Positions 62,701 to 64,000 of a stretch of 64,000 bases of DNA are shown here, in pieces. Source of the stretch: Paracentrotus lividus (Eukaryota > Echinodermata > Echinoidea > Camarodonta > Echinidae); the NCBI GenBank assembly GCA_940671915.1, contig CALNVZ010002100.1, forward strand, positions 19,656,870 through 19,720,869, in the 5' to 3' direction. The notes beneath the pieces are model-generated. The model searched no databases. It was not told the origin of the DNA and saw nothing but the letters and a program-made list of their open reading frames with translations. The first letter of the stretch is position 1. Each line of letters begins with the position of its first letter. The translations under genes and the position numbers were made by a program.

Positions 62701-64000
62701 TATTTTACATAATTCACCATAATTATCATAATATATTGTCACTATCTCAGAGATTAAAACTAAAGATTGGAGGTTTTATATGTTTCTCACATGCGTATTA
62801 AGCTATAGGCGCTTATAGCTGCCTTTGACTAGTAAATTCACCAGTAGTGATTATTATATGTCGTCTATTGAATTATCGACCATATTGCTTGTTCACCATT
62901 CGGGAGCCGAGAGGAATCATCAACTGTTGATTATTCTTAGTACGCGAACGTGCACCTCTGATCAATTTTCATCATGGGTCGTTGTTATGTGTCAACAATG
63001 GTCACCACATATAGTAATTGCACACTGTATCATTAAGCTACTATCGTATGATCATACGACTATCGTGGGATCATATCGCATTAAGTGCGATTATTGAGGG
63101 CTGTGACTATATATCCAGAACTTGAAATAAAGCCACTTTCCTTCATGTCTAACAGATTTATTTTCAGGGATCACTGATAATCTAGGGTGTCTAATACAGG
63201 TAAGTTTGTCGGCACGTAACCCCTCTCCAGCCATACTAAACAATACATATCAAGATTTTTAGTGTCATTAAATAATATTTTAAAAAAAATTAGGTAAGAG
63301 ATAATGACCGCGATTCTGCTTTCCTTATGTTCATCATTGTTCACATGAATAGATGAGCATATGAATAATATATGCCTTGTATGATTGGTGAGTCATATCA
63401 GCCATGATAATTCATTAGCCACCTCTCATCTATCTTCTAACCAGCGCAGCCATACAGAGGCACTATTACAACCAACAGAGGTATTTATGTTCGTGCGGAT
63501 CTATATGATAAAATTGCTCTTACATTTATTTAATCTTGGTTTGTCTCCGATCGTATATATTCATATACTATAGCAAAAATTGGCTTCCACATGAGATAAA
63601 TGAGTAATAAGTAGCATGATGGAAGGCTGTACCTATGGTCATAACTCCTTACCCGCGATATCCATGACATTTTTATCATCACATTGGGACAGTTCAGTGG
63701 ATTTAAGGTATGAGGATTTTGGTAGACGAGAGATCTTATTATGTTCTTCGCAAATCACACATAGGAACCAAATTCGTGACTATAAACCACAATAATAATT
63801 ATCGTGTATCAAACCCACCACTACTATGTATCCAAAAGCACTATGAGTTAAAACTTAGTAATGTAAATAGGATATTGAAAAATTGACAGTCCACTTTATA
63901 GTATGGAGAGTAGCTCCAAATATGGATCCAAATTCTTGGGTCACGTGTTGAGCCCGATAATTATCCATAAAAGATTTCTATCTTTTCTTGAATCACAATG
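38750..64000. other. 25-kb tail without recognisable features, sequence quality doubtful
   Basis: Across this span I find no exon with coherent coding and splice sites, no terminal inverted repeats, no tandem array and no foldback, in contrast to a recognisable element every 1-3 kb before it. I count about 26 open frames of 60 or more codons on the plus strand and 10 on the minus strand, against 37 and 34 in the first 38.7 kb. None resembles a known protein. The texture matches the indel-scrambled minisatellite copies at 13.6-14.65 kb. The boundary is approximate (38.75-39.4 kb). Confidence 0.55.

Overview
The window looks like nuclear DNA of a marine invertebrate deuterostome, most likely an echinoderm (sea urchin, sea star or sea cucumber). 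This is an inference from four things: a spliced gene with large introns, very dense small DNA transposons and foldback repeats, repeated blocks built on GCGAGCGCGAAGCGCGAGC, and many ACATGTA/TACATGTA words. There is no sign of a prokaryotic, viral or organellar layout. Nearly all short open frames here are chance or repeat-derived.

The one real gene I can support is on the minus strand. Six exons between 30,320 and 2,046 encode a signal peptide and the first part of an ectodomain resembling the interleukin-17 receptor family (first fibronectin-III-like domain, about 232 codons in all). The gene runs off the left edge, so any second ectodomain, membrane segment and cytoplasmic SEFIR domain would lie outside the window. 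Splice sites and phases agree at four of the five junctions. The exon 2/exon 3 junction is out of phase, either because a small exon is missing or because a base was lost in a T run.

The introns and the upstream flank hold the other recognisable content. Tandem arrays: a 63-bp array near 3 kb, a 60-bp minisatellite at 13.3-15.6 kb, ~155-160-bp arrays in opposite orientation at 22.1-22.7 and 24.1-25.2 kb, and a ~200-bp array at 31-32 kb. DNA elements with terminal inverted repeats and target duplications: 3.6, 14.7, 16.6, 19.1, 21.0, 24.7, 33.5 and 34.8 kb. Large foldback elements: 10.9-12.3, 18.3-18.9 and 34.7-38.7 kb. A dead non-LTR retrotransposon reverse transcriptase lies at 25.3-26.6 kb. 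Several insertions sit inside tandem arrays or inverted repeats, so the empty site can be read from a neighbouring copy.

From about 38.8 kb to the end (25 kb) the character changes. I see no exon, transposon, tandem array or foldback, and long open frames are skewed to the plus strand. The same kind of scrambling by small insertions and deletions is visible inside the 60-bp minisatellite, where the correct unit is known. My best reading is that much of this tail is poorly corrected long-read sequence, so its small open frames should not be annotated. I found no convincing undescribed biological system; the most useful observations are the nested transposons, the receptor gene structure and the suspect tail.
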